Assembly: GCA_947441075.1 (NCBI GenBank) | Contig: CANESK010000008.1 | Coordinates: 1 to 40,524 of the forward strand | Direction: 5' to 3' | DNA: 40,524 nt | Source of the DNA: Verrucomicrobia subdivision 6 bacterium | GTDB taxonomy: Bacteria; Verrucomicrobiota; Verrucomicrobiia; Methylacidiphilales; Verrucolacustridaceae | Shown: in pieces, positions 1-8,842 of the stretch | How the letters are laid out: every line of letters starts with the position of its first letter | How positions within the stretch are numbered: the first letter of the stretch is position 1 | Notes under the pieces: generated by a model | Told to the model about the DNA's origin: nothing | Databases searched by the model: none | What the model saw: the letters and a program-made list of their open reading frames with translations, nothing else | Program-made: the position numbers and the translations under genes

Positions 1-285
1 GTTGTCCTCCAATCCCTGCAAGGTTTTGCCAAGGCCGGGTCTCGTAGGACCATCTCCGAAAAAGAGCCACGTACCCACCTCTACGCCCGCAACAGCATCA
101 TCCTCTTTCTAGAGACAGATTCTCTCTCTGGGGATGGCTGGCTGGCCGCGCTCCACGCCGTCGCCCCAGCCTCTACCCCGCTAGGCCGCTGGGAATTGAC
201 CGAAACCCAAACCGGTAGTTGGTCTCTGAAAAACCAAAAGGGAGAATCGTGGAAAGTCCGCCATCCCTCGTTGCCGGCAATTTAG
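1..285 (+). CDS. C-terminal fragment of an unidentified protein (5' end outside window)
   Basis: An open frame runs from base 1 to a TAG at 283-285 and gives the last 94 residues of a protein whose start lies upstream of the window. The fragment has mixed hydrophobic and polar composition, including a segment reading LYARNSIILFLETDS and a C-terminus ending HPSLPAI. I do not recognise a family, and no membrane segment or catalytic motif is visible. It converges with the beta-helix protein gene on the minus strand, and the two stop codons overlap by 4 bases. This matches the tight convergent packing seen elsewhere in the window and supports the frame being real. Confidence 0.55.
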   Translation, partial: VVLQSLQGFAKAGSRRTISEKEPRTHLYARNSIILFLETDSLSGDGWLAALHAVAPASTPLGRWELTETQTGSWSLKNQKGESWKVRHPSLPAI

Positions 286-2336
286 CGTTTCAGGGTTAAC
301 GTCAAACTCGTCGGGTCCGACACCAACACCCCTTGGCACAAAGGAGCCAGCTCTTTGGCCACCCGCAAGGCATCCTGATTCTTCTTCTGTGATTTAGAAT
401 CCGACTGCATCGCCATCCTTACCACCACCTCAGCGCCTTCACTCTCCACGGTGACTTTCATCGGCGTCCGCACGATGCCCTTCGAAGCCACTGGGTTGGC
501 ATAGGTCGCCATCGTCTGCAGTAGGGTTCGCATCAGGACATAATCCTTTTTCCAATGCACGGCCGGAACCGCAGTCGGAATCTCCACCGGAACATTCCAA
601 TCCAATTCCTGCTTCTCCATCTGTGATTTCCAGTCCTGGACCAGATCCCCAAGCTCGAACTCTTCCTCCCATAGGTCGTGCTTCGCGATATCGGCCAGTC
701 CATGCGGCGGCAATTCCAGCGCCACAACTTTTTCCCACTCCTTTTGCGCCGAACCCACCCAGTCCGGCAATTTACCCAAGCGTAGCAAGAGTTGTGCCTC
801 ATAAAGGGACTCCGGAGTTACTTTCTCCCCCTGACATTCATTCCCTTCCAATGCTTCCGCCACCAAATTCACAGGTTTTCCGTGAAGCCCAACAAAAAGC
901 GGCTTCACAAACTTCGCTTCTTTCCCCTTCACGTAGTTCCAAAGGTTGATCGGCTGATCATCCGCTGAATCGTAGGAAAAGTTCCAAAATACCATCCACC
1001 GCAAGTGATTGGGGAAAGAGGGAGCGGGTCCTCCGCTGCGGGTCATCGTCCCCCCGTTCACCCGATCAATCAGCGTCGAATAAGGCCCGTTTCCGTGAGA
1101 ATCGACCGAGGAACTCGGCGTCATCTTCCAGCGCCAAACAACCGTACCGGCCGACCGATTTCCAGTTGAGCAACTGTGCTGAGGGCCCACCGCCTCCGCG
1201 GTCAATCCCATCAGGTTGAAAGTGCTATTCGCTCGTACTGCCGTGTCATAGTGACCTCGGGTGCCAGCAAATCGGTTTTCCAGAAGTGAACAAAAGGCTG
1301 AATCCCTTAGGTATACCCCGCTGTTGAGGTTCAGGAAGCCACATCTCCGGACCCACCCGTTCGCCACATTCGCAAAGAGAATCCCGTCCCATCCCTCGTC
1401 ATCCAGGGCCGACCGATGATGCACGAAAACCTGCCGCCACCCACCCTGTAGGGTCATATCCTCCAACCCTGTGTTCTCGATCATTGCCGTATGGACGACC
1501 TTAACCCCGAAATCCTCGCCCAGATTTACCAAAACCGGATCCTTCAACAACAGCTTTCCATCCCGCACCGCCGCAACCTGATGCAGTTCACTTATACTCG
1601 ATCCTTTTTGGATGATTCGCTCCCAAGTGGGATCCGGCTTCAGCCCCGCCATCAACTCCGCATCCAGCTTGGGTGTTGTTGCTTTCAAGGACACCCAATC
1701 ACCCGGCTTGAAACCGTCCGTTGATTTTAATGGCACCTCAAAAGTCCCCCTCCGGACCGCACCCGTCACCGCCATCCCTTTGTCTGCCTGGGATTTCTCC
1801 TCATCCTTTGAACCAAAAAAGAACGCATAGGGAATCTTATTAAAATCGATTCCCTTCACCGGATAAGGGCCCACACCGTAACCAGAATGCACGAGCCGGA
1901 TTACCGTACCGCCGCGACCACAGCCCGCCCCACGAAGTACCACTCCCGAGTGGGTGATTCGGATCGGCTCTACTTTCTTTCGATCCATCCAGATCAGGTA
2001 CTTCCCCGATGGAAATAAGACCACACCGCCTCCCGCCTTCTCCGCCGCCGCAATTGCTTTCCGAATCGCATCCTCATCCGAGATCGCATCGTCCGCAACC
2101 GCCCCGTAATCCGTTACTTTGAAGATAGGCCCCTGCACATCGGGAATACCCTTCTCCCCATGCTCATACCCAGCGTAAGAGTAGTCGGTCAGGATCTCAG
2201 CCAAGGAACGATCCGCCGCCTCCTCAAATCTCTTCCAGTAGGACGACTCCTTTCCCTCCGCCCACCCGAGCGAAATCCAGCATAATCCTAAAAGGCTTCC
2301 TAAACCGAAATTTTTGGCTCTTTTCATCCTCCTCAA
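282..2336 (-). CDS. secreted right-handed beta-helix protein, pectate-lyase-superfamily type
   Basis: The 684-residue protein has an N-terminal signal peptide: basic MRRMKRAK, then a hydrophobic stretch ending near LGWAEG. At about residues 65-115 it carries the Pectate_lyase_3 entry motif (FKVTDYGAVADD, then DAIRKAI and GGGVVLFPSGKY). That motif typically opens the right-handed beta-helix of polysaccharide lyases and GH28-like enzymes. The middle is rich in short N-, G- and V-containing strands as expected for helix coils. The substrate cannot be told; pectin-like or other acidic polysaccharides are guesses. The start is uncertain: TTG at 2336, or ATG three codons later at 2327, which has AGGAGG immediately before it. 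The secreted esterase lies 30 bases upstream on the same strand, so the pair may act together on an acetylated polysaccharide. Confidence 0.8.
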   Translation of the reverse strand: MRRMKRAKNFGLGSLLGLCWISLGWAEGKESSYWKRFEEAADRSLAEILTDYSYAGYEHGEKGIPDVQGPIFKVTDYGAVADDAISDEDAIRKAIAAAEKAGGGVVLFPSGKYLIWMDRKKVEPIRITHSGVVLRGAGCGRGGTVIRLVHSGYGVGPYPVKGIDFNKIPYAFFFGSKDEEKSQADKGMAVTGAVRRGTFEVPLKSTDGFKPGDWVSLKATTPKLDAELMAGLKPDPTWERIIQKGSSISELHQVAAVRDGKLLLKDPVLVNLGEDFGVKVVHTAMIENTGLEDMTLQGGWRQVFVHHRSALDDEGWDGILFANVANGWVRRCGFLNLNSGVYLRDSAFCSLLENRFAGTRGHYDTAVRANSTFNLMGLTAEAVGPQHSCSTGNRSAGTVVWRWKMTPSSSVDSHGNGPYSTLIDRVNGGTMTRSGGPAPSFPNHLRWMVFWNFSYDSADDQPINLWNYVKGKEAKFVKPLFVGLHGKPVNLVAEALEGNECQGEKVTPESLYEAQLLLRLGKLPDWVGSAQKEWEKVVALELPPHGLADIAKHDLWEEEFELGDLVQDWKSQMEKQELDWNVPVEIPTAVPAVHWKKDYVLMRTLLQTMATYANPVASKGIVRTPMKVTVESEGAEVVVRMAMQSDSKSQKKNQDALRVAKELAPLCQGVLVSDPTSLTLTLKR

Positions 2337-2366
2337 CGATAAATCAAAGTGGTGTACACAGGGAAG

Positions 2367-3335
2367 CTATTCGGACGCGTTCTCCAACTTATTTAGGTTG
2401 GCCTTAGCCTTCTCCACCAATCCCAGCTTTTCTAGAAACTTCAGGCTCTCCTCCTCAATCTTCGCTTTAACCGCCGCTGCCTCTCCCCACTTGGAAGAGT
2501 TCGGACTGTGGGGCGCCCCTGGAAACGAAATCAGTTCACACTCATTCCCGTTTGCCTTCATCTTAGCCGAAAATTCTTCCGTGTTCGCATACTTAACCGT
2601 CGCATCTGCCGTCCCGTGAAACACCAGCGTAGGCGGCATCTTGCTAGGCATCCGACCTGTCACCGAAAGGTTGTTCGCCCGAACCTCATCATTTCCAAAA
2701 CGTTTCGGGCCACCATACCCATTCGTTCCCGTATCCGTTACCGGCCACAACAAAATCAAACCCACCGGAACAGGGCTAGGCACAGGATCGGAAGACAAAT
2801 CTGGAGCCACAGGATCAGGTATCGCTGTCCACCCCGCCACATGCCCCCCAGCCGAAGATCCCTGTACCACAATTTTCCCTGGATCAACCCCCAACTCCTT
2901 CGCATGGTCCTGAATCCATCGCACCGCCGCCCGCCCATCCGCTACGCAATCTTCAGGTTTTGCATCGAACCGTTTCCTCGTTCGATAATCAGGAGCCAAT
3001 CCCACCAGACCGTATTTCGCCGCCCACTTCGCATAGGTGATACTCTTGGCGGGATTGCCACTGGTCCAACCTCCACCGAAGAAAGCCACCAGACACGGCC
3101 TCCTGTCGGAAGCTTTCCAATCATTAGGCTTCACCACGTGAAGACGAATTTCGGTATCCCCTACCTTTTTGAAAATAAAGGTTTCCGCACCAGGTAAAGT
3201 CAAAGGAGTAACTTCGTTCGTCTCATTGACCTTTTTCGGGATGGCCTCGGTTTGGCTCTGAACCATGGCCGGCAACCATGATCCCATGACCACACCAACG
3301 ACTAAACAGAGGTGAGGTAGAGTCACCTTTCTCAT
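2367..3335 (-). CDS. secreted alpha/beta hydrolase, acetyl-esterase/BD-FAE-like
   Basis: The 322-residue protein starts at ATG 3335; an in-frame TTG lies 5 codons upstream. The start is followed by a signal peptide (MRKVTLPHLCLVVGVVMGS...). The alpha/beta-hydrolase core shows an oxyanion-hole segment FFGGGW, where family members usually have HGGGW. It also shows the nucleophile elbow GSSAGGH, the acid residue in HGTADATV and the catalytic histidine in GAPHSP. This arrangement is typical of carbohydrate acetyl- or feruloyl-esterases that deacetylate plant polysaccharides outside the cytoplasm. It lies 40 bases after xseA and 30 bases before the beta-helix gene, so co-transcription is likely. 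The His-to-Phe change in the oxyanion motif is mild but worth noting. Substrate specificity is unknown. Confidence 0.82.
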   Translation of the reverse strand: MRKVTLPHLCLVVGVVMGSWLPAMVQSQTEAIPKKVNETNEVTPLTLPGAETFIFKKVGDTEIRLHVVKPNDWKASDRRPCLVAFFGGGWTSGNPAKSITYAKWAAKYGLVGLAPDYRTRKRFDAKPEDCVADGRAAVRWIQDHAKELGVDPGKIVVQGSSAGGHVAGWTAIPDPVAPDLSSDPVPSPVPVGLILLWPVTDTGTNGYGGPKRFGNDEVRANNLSVTGRMPSKMPPTLVFHGTADATVKYANTEEFSAKMKANGNECELISFPGAPHSPNSSKWGEAAAVKAKIEEESLKFLEKLGLVEKAKANLNKLENASE

Positions 3336-3390
3336 AATCCTAAAATCCAAGCCATAACCTTTGATCCATCCTCTTTCATAACCTCCCCAC

Positions 3391-4650
3391 TCATTTTCCC
3401 TTCACTTTGACCTCTAGCTTTCCATCTGAAAACCTCACAACCAAGTCCCCAAGCCTCCGTGCGGGCTCAACATGTCGAACCAATTTCCCCTCAGCCGTCT
3501 GTACCAGCGCATACCCCCTCTTCAGCGTTTCCTCAGGCCCCATCGCTCGTAATCGATCCGCCGCCGCCTGCACCCGCAAAGACAACTCCCTTAACCTCCG
3601 CTCAGGCTTCAGCGCTGCCCATCGCCCCAACAATCCCTCCACATACTGCTTTCGATATCTCCATCCGCTTTCCAATCCGCGCATTAACTGCACCGCCAAC
3701 TCATCCACCCTTTGCCCACTCATCTCGACCATCTTTCGCGGTTCTCGAAAAACATAGCTCCCCGCCAAATCTCCCAACCTCCTCCTCTTCTCCTCCAAAA
3801 AATCCACCGCCGCCTCACCCAACCGATCCCTCCACCCCCGCAACTCCTCAACCCAATCTGCATCAGGCCGACTCACCATCTCTGCCGCCGCCGAAGGAGT
3901 CGGCGCCCTCACATCCGCCGCAAAATCACAGATCGTGAAATCGGTCTCATGCCCCACCCCACTGACCACCGGAATCGGACTCGCTACCACCGCCCGCACT
4001 ACCACCTCTTCATTGAATGCCCACAAATCTTCCAAACTCCCACCACCACGGACCACCAGCAGCACATCAAAATGCCTCTTCCCCATCTCCCCAATCGCCT
4101 CCGCTACCTCCGCCGCCGCACCTTCCCCCTGCACCTTCACTCCGAATACCGTCAACCGAACCCGAGGGCACCTTCTCTGCAAAACATGAATCGCATCCCG
4201 CACCGCCGCCCCCGTCGGACTCGTGATAATTCCCACCCTCTCCACATACTCAGGAATCAGCCTCTTGCGCGACTCATCAAACAATCCCTCCCCCTGCAAC
4301 TTTCGCTTCAACTCTTCAAACCGCTGATGCAGATCTCCCTTCCCCACAGGCTCCAAACTTCTCACGATCAATTGATACGCCCCCCGAGGCGCATAGACCG
4401 ATACTTCCCCCTCCACCACCACCTTCGCTCCATCCTTCGGAGCCACCGCCAACCGCCCAGCCGACCCCTTAAACAGAGCACAAGGAATCTGGGACCCTTC
4501 ATCCTTCAAGGTGAAGTAGTAGTGCCCAGAAGATTGATGCCTCAGATTGGAAATCTCCCCCTGCACTGAAACCTCCCCCACCTGATCCTCCAAGATCTCC
4601 TTAATCTGCGCCGTCAACGCAGATACCGTCAGCGGCTCTACCCGATTCAC
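3391..4650 (-). CDS. xseA: exodeoxyribonuclease VII large subunit
   Basis: The 419-residue protein is the usual length for XseA, the catalytic large subunit of exonuclease VII, which degrades single-stranded DNA from both ends to short oligonucleotides. The N-terminal OB-fold is recognisable (VSALTAQIKEILED, then VQGEISNLRHQSSGHYYFTLKD). The central nuclease domain shows GIITSPTGAAVRDAI, VVRGGGSLEDLWAFN and GVGHETDFTICDFAADVRAPTPSAAAE. The C-terminal third is helical, with many arginines, as in the small-subunit-binding coiled coil. The start is GTG, overlapping the ymdB stop by 4 bases (GTGA), which implies translational coupling. The small subunit gene xseB is not adjacent; it lies about 30 kb away at 34882-35193. 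Confidence 0.96.
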   Translation of the reverse strand: MNRVEPLTVSALTAQIKEILEDQVGEVSVQGEISNLRHQSSGHYYFTLKDEGSQIPCALFKGSAGRLAVAPKDGAKVVVEGEVSVYAPRGAYQLIVRSLEPVGKGDLHQRFEELKRKLQGEGLFDESRKRLIPEYVERVGIITSPTGAAVRDAIHVLQRRCPRVRLTVFGVKVQGEGAAAEVAEAIGEMGKRHFDVLLVVRGGGSLEDLWAFNEEVVVRAVVASPIPVVSGVGHETDFTICDFAADVRAPTPSAAAEMVSRPDADWVEELRGWRDRLGEAAVDFLEEKRRRLGDLAGSYVFREPRKMVEMSGQRVDELAVQLMRGLESGWRYRKQYVEGLLGRWAALKPERRLRELSLRVQAAADRLRAMGPEETLKRGYALVQTAEGKLVRHVEPARRLGDLVVRFSDGKLEVKVKGK

Positions 4651-5426
4651 TTCGGTCGTTGAATCCTCTGAATTGCGGTTGCCTTCCCCGTCTCCTCATC
4701 CACATCGATCACCACCCCGTCCAACTGCACTCCCGCCGTCGCCAGATGCATCTTCACTGGCATCAATGTCCTAAATCGATCCACGATAAATCCTTTTTCC
4801 CGCCCAATCACAGAATCGTGCGCTCCACAGAAGCCCACATCCGTAATGTATGCCGTCCCCCCCGCCAACACCTTCTCATCCGCTGTCTGCACATGGGTAT
4901 GCGTCCCCACCACCGCCGAGACCTTCCCGTCAAAGGCATGCCCAAAGGCAATCTTCTCCGAAGTCGTCTCCGCATGAAAATCCACCAGAATCACCTTCGT
5001 CTCTTTCCGTAGCTCCTCCAAAATCGGATCCATCATCAGAAAAGGGTTGTCCACATTCGCCTTCATAAACGTACGCCCCATCGCATTCACTACTGCCAAC
5101 TTCTTGCCATTTCCCGTCACCACAATCGACCCCTTTCCCGGGCAAGTGCTAGGAAAATTAAACGGCCGAATCAACCGCGGTTCCTCCGCAAAGAAACCCA
5201 TAATCTCCCTCTGATCCCAGCAGTGATCCCCCAAAGTAATTACATCCACCTTCGCCCGAAAAATATCGTAAGCCAGCTTCGGCGTAATTCCGTTTCCCCC
5301 TGCCACATTCTCCCCGTTCACCACGATGAAATCTGGGGCAAACTCCTCAATCAATCGCGGCATCCCGTCCCGCACCGCCTCACGGCCGTACTCCGCCACC
5401 ACATCGCCCAAAAAAAGAATTCTCAT
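4647..5426 (-). CDS. ymdB: YmdB-family metallophosphoesterase (TIGR00282 type)
   Basis: The 259-residue protein matches the YmdB family of di-metal phosphodiesterases, which hydrolyse 2',3'-cyclic nucleotides and influence RNA turnover in Firmicutes. Visible metal-site motifs in order are RILFLGDV at the N-terminus, VVNGENVAGGNG, TLGDHCWDQ, VDFHAETTSEK and VVGTHTHVQTADE. These are the conserved Asp, Glu/Asn and His ligands of the family. ATG 5426 is preferred over an in-frame TTG two codons upstream because the family starts directly at MRILFLGD. It is the first gene of the minus run ymdB-xseA-esterase-lyase and diverges from the pseudouridine synthase gene. Confidence 0.93.
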   Translation of the reverse strand: MRILFLGDVVAEYGREAVRDGMPRLIEEFAPDFIVVNGENVAGGNGITPKLAYDIFRAKVDVITLGDHCWDQREIMGFFAEEPRLIRPFNFPSTCPGKGSIVVTGNGKKLAVVNAMGRTFMKANVDNPFLMMDPILEELRKETKVILVDFHAETTSEKIAFGHAFDGKVSAVVGTHTHVQTADEKVLAGGTAYITDVGFCGAHDSVIGREKGFIVDRFRTLMPVKMHLATAGVQLDGVVIDVDEETGKATAIQRIQRPK

Positions 5427-5506
5427 CCCCAAACTCTACCCCTTTCCCCCTTTTCGACCAATCTCCAAACATTCCCATCGCACCCTTTTTGCTCCAAGCT
5501 TGCTCC

Positions 5507-6379
5507 ATGCCGAATCCTTTCCTTATCTCTCAACCAGGACCTCTTCTCGAACAGATGTTCTCCGCTTGGCCCGATGAGAAAAAGAAGCAGATCCGTACCT
5601 GGCTTAAATTCCAAGCCGTCACCGTCAACGGCCGACCCGTCTCCCAGTTCAATCACCCGCTCGCCATCGGCGATACCGTCTCCATTCGCTCCGATCGCTT
5701 CGCCATTCCAAAAACTACCCTTCCCTCTGGCATTAAGATATTTTTCGAGGACGCCTCCCTCCTTGTCATCGAGAAGCCCACCAACCTCCTTAGTATTGCC
5801 AGCGAAGCCGAACCCGAAAAAACTGCCTACTTCCAACTCACCGATTATCTCCGTCAATCTCACACCCGATCCAAAGAACGCGTCTGGATCGTTCATCGAC
5901 TCGACCGCGAAACCTCCGGCCTGATGGTTTTTGCTAAAACCCCTGAGGCCAAAGAGATCCTTCAAAAAAACTGGGATACCTTCGAAAAGAAGTACGAAGC
6001 GGTCGTCGAAGGCCATCTCCCTCAAGAAGCTGGTACTTTCGAATCCGATCTCGACGAGTCCAATCCCTTTAAGGTCTTTATCCGCCCCGCCTCATCTCTC
6101 ACCCGCAACGCCATCACCCACTACCGGCTTCTCAAAAAAAACCGCCACCGCTCGCTCGTCGAACTCACCCTCGAAACTGGACGCCGCCATCAACTCCGCG
6201 TTCAACTCTCTGCCGTCGGTTGCCCGATTGTCGGTGATGAAAAATATGGAGCGAAAACCGATCCCGCAAAACGCCTTGGCCTCCACTCCTGCTTCCTGCG
6301 CTTCCCCCATCCCCTCAACAAACAAGAACTCCTCTTTACCTGCCCGCTTCCAAAAGCTTTAGGAAAGTTAGTTTCCTAA
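5507..6379 (+). CDS. RluA-family RNA pseudouridine synthase
   Basis: The 290-residue protein has an N-terminal S4 RNA-binding domain (about residues 8-60, with RTWLKFQAVTVNGRPV and LAIGDTVSI) followed by the RluA catalytic domain. The signature is HRLDRETSGLMVFAKT, which contains the catalytic aspartate. Downstream motifs are LTLETGRRHQLRVQLSAVGCPIVGDEKYGA and LHSCFLRFPHP. It isomerises uridine to pseudouridine in rRNA and/or tRNA; whether it is RluC-, RluD- or TruC-like cannot be decided here. ATG 5507 is preferred over a TTG six codons upstream. It diverges from ymdB and converges with the sigma-54 regulator gene, separated by a single base. Confidence 0.93.
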   Translation: MPNPFLISQPGPLLEQMFSAWPDEKKKQIRTWLKFQAVTVNGRPVSQFNHPLAIGDTVSIRSDRFAIPKTTLPSGIKIFFEDASLLVIEKPTNLLSIASEAEPEKTAYFQLTDYLRQSHTRSKERVWIVHRLDRETSGLMVFAKTPEAKEILQKNWDTFEKKYEAVVEGHLPQEAGTFESDLDESNPFKVFIRPASSLTRNAITHYRLLKKNRHRSLVELTLETGRRHQLRVQLSAVGCPIVGDEKYGAKTDPAKRLGLHSCFLRFPHPLNKQELLFTCPLPKALGKLVS

Positions 6380-6380
6380 A

Positions 6381-7805
6381 CTAGTCATTCGCGGATAACG
6401 CATACCGGGTCACCCGCGTCCGCAATGCCGCACGAGTTACCCCTAATATCTCCGCCGCTCGCTTCACATTACCATCCGCCTCCCCCAACGCCCGCTCCAC
6501 CAACATCTTTTCTCCTGCCGCCAGCAGATCCCCGGCTACACCCGCCTCCCCACGAATCTGTTCCCACCAATCCCCACCCCTACTCCCCGCCGATGGCACA
6601 ATCTGACCCGCTACTTCGGGCGGCAAATCCCCTGGCTCAATTGCTTCCGAAGACGCGCAGACCACCGCTCGGGTCACCGCATTCTCCAACTCTCGCACAT
6701 TCCCGGGCCAACCATAGGCTTGCATCACTTTCCTCGTCGCCGCCGAAAATATCAGGACTCTCTCCTTGGCGCTCCGCACCAAAAAATGTTCCGCTAAAGG
6801 TAAAACATCCGCCGATCGCTCCCGTAAAGGTGGTAGCTGAATTTGCACCACGTTGATCCGATAATACAAATCTTCACGAAAACTCTTCTCCTTTACCATC
6901 GCAGACAAATCTTTATTCGTGGCTGCAATCACCCTTACCTGCGTCCGTAAGGTCTGATCGCCGCCCAAACGCTGAAATTCCCCGTTCTGCAAAACCCGAA
7001 GTAGCTTCGCCTGCAACCCCAACGGCATGTCCCCGATTTCATCCAAAAAGATGGTTCCGCCATCCGCCCTTTCAAATTTTCCAATCCTTTGCGTCAACGC
7101 CCCCGTAAACGCTCCCCGCTCATGCCCGAACAACTCACTCTCCAGCAAGGTATCAGGAATCGCCGCGCAGTTGATCGCCACATAGGGTCGCGCCGCCCGC
7201 AAGCTATTCGCGTAAATCGCCCTCGCCACCAACTCCTTCCCCGTTCCGCTCTCCCCCAACAGAAGCACCGCAGCGTCCGATCGCGCCACTTGCCCCACTA
7301 ATTTGTAGATTTTTTGCATAGCGGCAGAAGTTCCAATTAACCCTGGAGCTGCTCCAATCTCAGCTGTCGCCTTTTTTCCTTCTCCAGCCACTAACTCCTG
7401 CATCGAAGCCGCCGTCTGCAATCCTCGTCGCAAGGTCACCAAAAGCTCCGGCACGTCAAACGGCTTTAAAATATAATCAAATGCACCCAACTTCATCGCT
7501 TCAATCGCCGTCTGCGCCGTCCCATGCGCTGTCATCACAATGACCAACTGCCTCGGATGCTCTTTTCTCAGTTGCCGAAATATCTCCAGTCCGTCCTCTT
7601 CTCCAATTCGCACATCCAACAGCACCAGATCCACCTTCTGCTTCCGTAACTGCTTCAAACCCTCCACCCCGCTCGTCACCCCCACCACCCCCACCACCTC
7701 CACCGGCTCCTCCGCTAACACCCGTTGAAAGGAGTAGGCCACATCCGCCTCGTCATCAATCACCAGAACTTTCTGTGCCCCCGGTCTACTCTTTTTCTCC
7801 TTCAC
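6381..7805 (-). CDS. NtrC-family sigma-54-dependent response regulator
   Basis: The 474-residue protein has three domains. A receiver domain (about residues 10-130) contains VLVIDDEAD and the probable phosphoacceptor D64 in LVLLDVRI. The AAA+ sigma-54 interaction domain has Walker A GESGTGKE at 184-191, the sigma-54 contact loop GAFTGA at 231-236 and Walker B TIFLDEIGDM. A C-terminal Fis-type helix-turn-helix ends the protein (GNVKRAAEILGVTRAALRTR). It should activate RpoN-dependent promoters after phosphorylation by a histidine kinase. No kinase is encoded nearby, so it is an orphan here. The GTG start overlaps the stop of the DAHP synthase gene by 4 bases (GTGA), so it is probably translated from the end of the upstream metabolic operon. 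Confidence 0.96.
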   Translation of the reverse strand: MKEKKSRPGAQKVLVIDDEADVAYSFQRVLAEEPVEVVGVVGVTSGVEGLKQLRKQKVDLVLLDVRIGEEDGLEIFRQLRKEHPRQLVIVMTAHGTAQTAIEAMKLGAFDYILKPFDVPELLVTLRRGLQTAASMQELVAGEGKKATAEIGAAPGLIGTSAAMQKIYKLVGQVARSDAAVLLLGESGTGKELVARAIYANSLRAARPYVAINCAAIPDTLLESELFGHERGAFTGALTQRIGKFERADGGTIFLDEIGDMPLGLQAKLLRVLQNGEFQRLGGDQTLRTQVRVIAATNKDLSAMVKEKSFREDLYYRINVVQIQLPPLRERSADVLPLAEHFLVRSAKERVLIFSAATRKVMQAYGWPGNVRELENAVTRAVVCASSEAIEPGDLPPEVAGQIVPSAGSRGGDWWEQIRGEAGVAGDLLAAGEKMLVERALGEADGNVKRAAEILGVTRAALRTRVTRYALSAND

Positions 7806-8821
7806 CCGGCCCTCCCCATCGCCTTCACGTGCGGCGCAATTTCTTCTACCAAAAGATTCAGCCCCGCCAAATCCAGCTGCTGCTGACCATCGCTCTTCGC
7901 CTCCGCGGGTAGCGGATGCACCTCCACCAGCAATCCATCTGCCCCCACCGCCACCGCCGCCCGACTTAAGGCAATCACCAGATCCACCCGACCCGCTCCC
8001 TGACTCGGATCCACCACCACGGGCAAGTGACTCTCCCTTTTCGCCAGAGCCACCGCCCCCAAATCCAACGTGTTCCGCATCCCCGTCTCAAACGTCCGAA
8101 TTCCACGCTCACACAGAATCACCTGCCCATTACCTGCACTCATCACGTACTCCGCCGCCATCAACCACTCCTCCACCTTCATCGCCAATCCCCGCTTCAG
8201 CATGATCGCCTTCCCCGAACCCGCCGCCGCTTGCAACAGAGAAAAGTTTTGCGCGTTCCGCGCGCCTATTTGCAAAAGATCCGCCACTGCCGCCACTTTC
8301 TCTACGTGTTTCTCCGAAAGCAGCTCTGTCACGATTCCCAAACCCGTCTCCTTTTTTGCCAAAGCCAACAGTTCCAGCCCTTTTTCCCCTAAACCCTGAA
8401 ACTCATACGGCGAAGTTCTCGGTTTGTACGCTCCACCTCGCAAAAAAGTCGCCCCCGCCTTCTTTGCCGCCCGAGCTACCGCCAGAATCTGCTCCTCCGA
8501 TTCCACCGAGCACGGCCCTGCCATCAGACGAAACGGCTCCTTTCCACCAATCCCTACCCCATTGGCTACGACCACGCTCGCACTCCTTCGGCCCTCTTGC
8601 GCCACCAGCTTGTAACGCCTTTGCACTGGCAAAACCGATTCCACCTGTGGCCAAGTCCCCAGAGACTCCAGCGAAGGATGCCCACGCTCATCCCCAATCG
8701 CCGCAATCACAGTCTGAATCTCCCCCCGTATCAACCTCGGCTCATACCCAAGCTTCTTCACCTCCACCTCCACTTGCGTGATGAGGGATTCCTCCGTCTT
8801 AGGCCGAAGTACAATGATCAT
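7802..8821 (-). CDS. aroF: 3-deoxy-7-phosphoheptulonate (DAHP) synthase, type I-beta
   Basis: The 339-residue protein condenses phosphoenolpyruvate and erythrose-4-phosphate, the first step of the shikimate pathway. An N-terminal ferredoxin-like regulatory domain (MIIVLRPKTEES... to about residue 70) precedes the barrel, as in Thermotoga-type AroF. Barrel motifs include LMAGPCSVESEEQI, FLRGGAYKPRTSPYEFQGLG, LLQIGARNAQNFSLL, ERGIRTFE and VVDPSQGAGRVDLV. The N-terminal domain suggests feedback control by an aromatic amino acid. It lies 21 bases after the GT9 gene and overlaps the sigma-54 regulator start by 4 bases. Confidence 0.95.
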   Translation of the reverse strand: MIIVLRPKTEESLITQVEVEVKKLGYEPRLIRGEIQTVIAAIGDERGHPSLESLGTWPQVESVLPVQRRYKLVAQEGRRSASVVVANGVGIGGKEPFRLMAGPCSVESEEQILAVARAAKKAGATFLRGGAYKPRTSPYEFQGLGEKGLELLALAKKETGLGIVTELLSEKHVEKVAAVADLLQIGARNAQNFSLLQAAAGSGKAIMLKRGLAMKVEEWLMAAEYVMSAGNGQVILCERGIRTFETGMRNTLDLGAVALAKRESHLPVVVDPSQGAGRVDLVIALSRAAVAVGADGLLVEVHPLPAEAKSDGQQQLDLAGLNLLVEEIAPHVKAMGRAG

Positions 8822-8842
8822 AAGAAGCTCGCCAACTTATCC

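Noticed and set aside
2508-3197. A 229-codon plus-strand frame opposite the esterase gene
   Set aside because: Composition is Arg- and His-rich with no domain pattern. The opposite strand has a complete alpha/beta hydrolase.
3712-4569. A 285-codon open frame on the plus strand opposite xseA
   Set aside because: The product is dominated by Pro, His and Arg, as expected for the antisense of a GC-rich gene. The minus strand encodes an unambiguous xseA.
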